From assembly GCA_021234535.1 (NCBI GenBank), contig CM037835.1, positions 7,006,001-7,070,000 of the forward strand: a stretch of 64,000 bases of DNA. The letters are read 5' to 3'. How positions within the stretch are numbered: position 1 is the stretch's first letter; each line of letters opens with the position of its first letter. The DNA is from Stichopus chloronotus. Its lineage: Eukaryota; Echinodermata; Holothuroidea; Aspidochirotida; Stichopodidae. Below the pieces are notes generated by a model. It was not told the DNA's origin. It saw nothing but the letters and a program-made list of their open reading frames with translations, and did no database searches. The translations under genes and the position numbers were made by a program. Positions 62,656 to 64,000 of this stretch are shown one piece after another.

Positions 62656-63599
62656 TTGCTCCTTTTAAGACCAAATAGTATGGTTCTGATGCAAAATCAC
62701 GTCCTTGTTGTTACATAAAAACAAGGTAAAATACAGTAACACACCGATTCAGAGAAAAGTGAGCCTAATGCCAAGTAAAAATAGTCCAAAACATATCCAT
62801 ACAGCTTGTTAGGCAGGTAACCCTAGGGCACTTATGAAATTCCAACCACATAACTTCCACTATGGTTAAATGTAACTTTCCAACACATGCACATATACCT
62901 TCTAACTGAAATCATAAGGAATTTTAAGTTGCAAATCTTCTCGTGCGATGCTGTGAGTGAGTCCTCAAATTCTGCATTGTGATTGGTTAGAGAGGCAGAC
63001 TTAGAAAAGTTTGCAGTGAGTTTCCTTCATATTAATGGAATGGAATCAAAGCGAGTACATACAGTATGTACACTAGTTTAGCATTGCCATTTGCCTATTT
63101 ACAAGGGGATGAGTCACACTGAATGAAATGTGTCTATTATTATGGTAGGTTAGACTAGGTAACATAGATAAAGTACTGACTACTGTTTACTTTATACCAA
63201 TGATCTGTGGTTGTAAGCACAGATCGTGTAGGGCAGCTTACTTCTAACAAATGGTCCACTCATCATTGTGAGTGCTGGTGCAACCATTGGTGAGCAGTGG
63301 AGGTACCTATGTCAGATGAGATAATGTGATTTTATGCATATGTGCCTTGTTTGCCTTAGATAAGCTTCTCTGTTCCAAAAATGATGAAAAGTTAAACACA
63401 TCAGCAAATGTACTTTTGCAAAATATGTGTCAAACTGTATAATGCCATCTTTTTTAAGTCTGATTGTGCATTTTAAGTTACAGACTTCAATAAATGAAAT
63501 TGCCTCTGCATGTCCTTGTTGACAGATGCCGCTTTCAGTTGATCAGTTCCAGCTGAGGGTCCACACTTTATTAATTTGATTTACTGTATAGTCATTCAT

Positions 63600-63725
63600 C
63601 AGAATTACAGATTAATTACCGATTTATATCTGTAATAAGAGATTATTAATCTGTATGTGCACATTAATGTACAGATTAATAATCTGTAATTACAGATTAT
63701 TAATCTGTTATTACAGACCAAAAAT
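63600..63725. repeat. nested palindromes of CAGATTAATAATCTG type
   Basis: The motif ACAGATTAATAATCTGTA and its variants recur at least five times in both orientations within 120 bp, so the whole block can fold in several ways. It is non-coding. An analogous but different AT cluster lies at 40.9-41.1 kb. Confidence 0.8.
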
Positions 63726-63860
63726 ATTTACATGGATGTCATCAACAGGCTTTCGTACAGTGTCTCCTGCACACAGGAAGTATCTGACTTTAAAAAAGTC
63801 AGTTGTCATGATGACAAGCTTTGTAGCGCGATGTGCACTCACTCATGCAGTTCATACTGT

Positions 63861-63875
63861 AGGTCACTGTGACCT
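63861..63875. promoter_or_regulatory. consensus estrogen-response-type palindrome
   Basis: AGGTCA-CTG-TGACCT is the exact 15-bp consensus for steroid-type receptors that bind inverted AGGTCA with a 3-bp spacer. Further half-sites follow at about 63876-63893 (TTGGTCA, AGGTCA). Function is unknown. Confidence 0.5.
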
Positions 63876-64000
63876 TGGTCACTTCAGGTCACCGTGTCTT
63901 CACACATGACATTTTGATCAGCTGCATGAGCTCTGATTTACCTGTTGGTGGATCAATATATCTAAATCTGGTGATGACCCAGGTAGTTTTAACCCACATA

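Overview
The window looks like animal nuclear DNA from a marine invertebrate deuterostome. An echinoderm is my best guess, but this is inference. The reasons are AT-rich sequence, a vertebrate-like multi-exon gene with GT-AG introns, long repeat-filled introns, CR1/L2-like and other non-LTR retrotransposon debris, and hAT and probable piggyBac elements. I saw no operons, bacterial genes, CRISPR arrays, rRNA or intact tRNA genes.

The only firmly supported host gene is an ABHD2-type alpha/beta hydrolase on the minus strand. Its seven coding exons lie between 20955 (ATG) and 2053 (stop). Exons were joined by hand from splice sites and reading phase, giving 1284 nt and 427 aa with all phases matching. 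The product has an N-terminal membrane anchor and a Ser196/Asp339/His370 catalytic triad. Its 5' UTR probably continues into an exon and promoter near 30.6-30.9 kb, which would make the first intron about 9.6 kb. The introns carry minisatellites, a 373-bp hAT MITE with a perfect 8-bp target duplication, a probable piggyBac-like MITE, a decayed GC-rich retroelement gag-like gene (14.3-15.9 kb), and copies of a repeat that contains nuclear-receptor sites.

From 31.4 to 40.2 kb is a mobile-element cluster. It holds a 5'-truncated CR1/L2-like reverse transcriptase with 350 open codons, an older relative with the same 3' hairpin, and a complete but dead hAT element (37228-39050) with TIRs and an 8-bp TSD. 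The hAT transposase has a stop in its dimerisation domain. A second, frameshifted non-LTR RT fragment follows.

From 41 to 64 kb there is no recognisable gene. A few open segments with good splice sites (44130-44330, 48771-48943, 61217-61390) may be exons of an unidentified plus-strand gene, at low confidence. The most unusual signals here are an interspersed repeat carrying exact DR1 and DR4 nuclear-receptor half-site arrays, an exact consensus estrogen-response palindrome at 63861, several near-perfect short hairpins with tiny loops, and many pure G or C runs of 11-18 nt.
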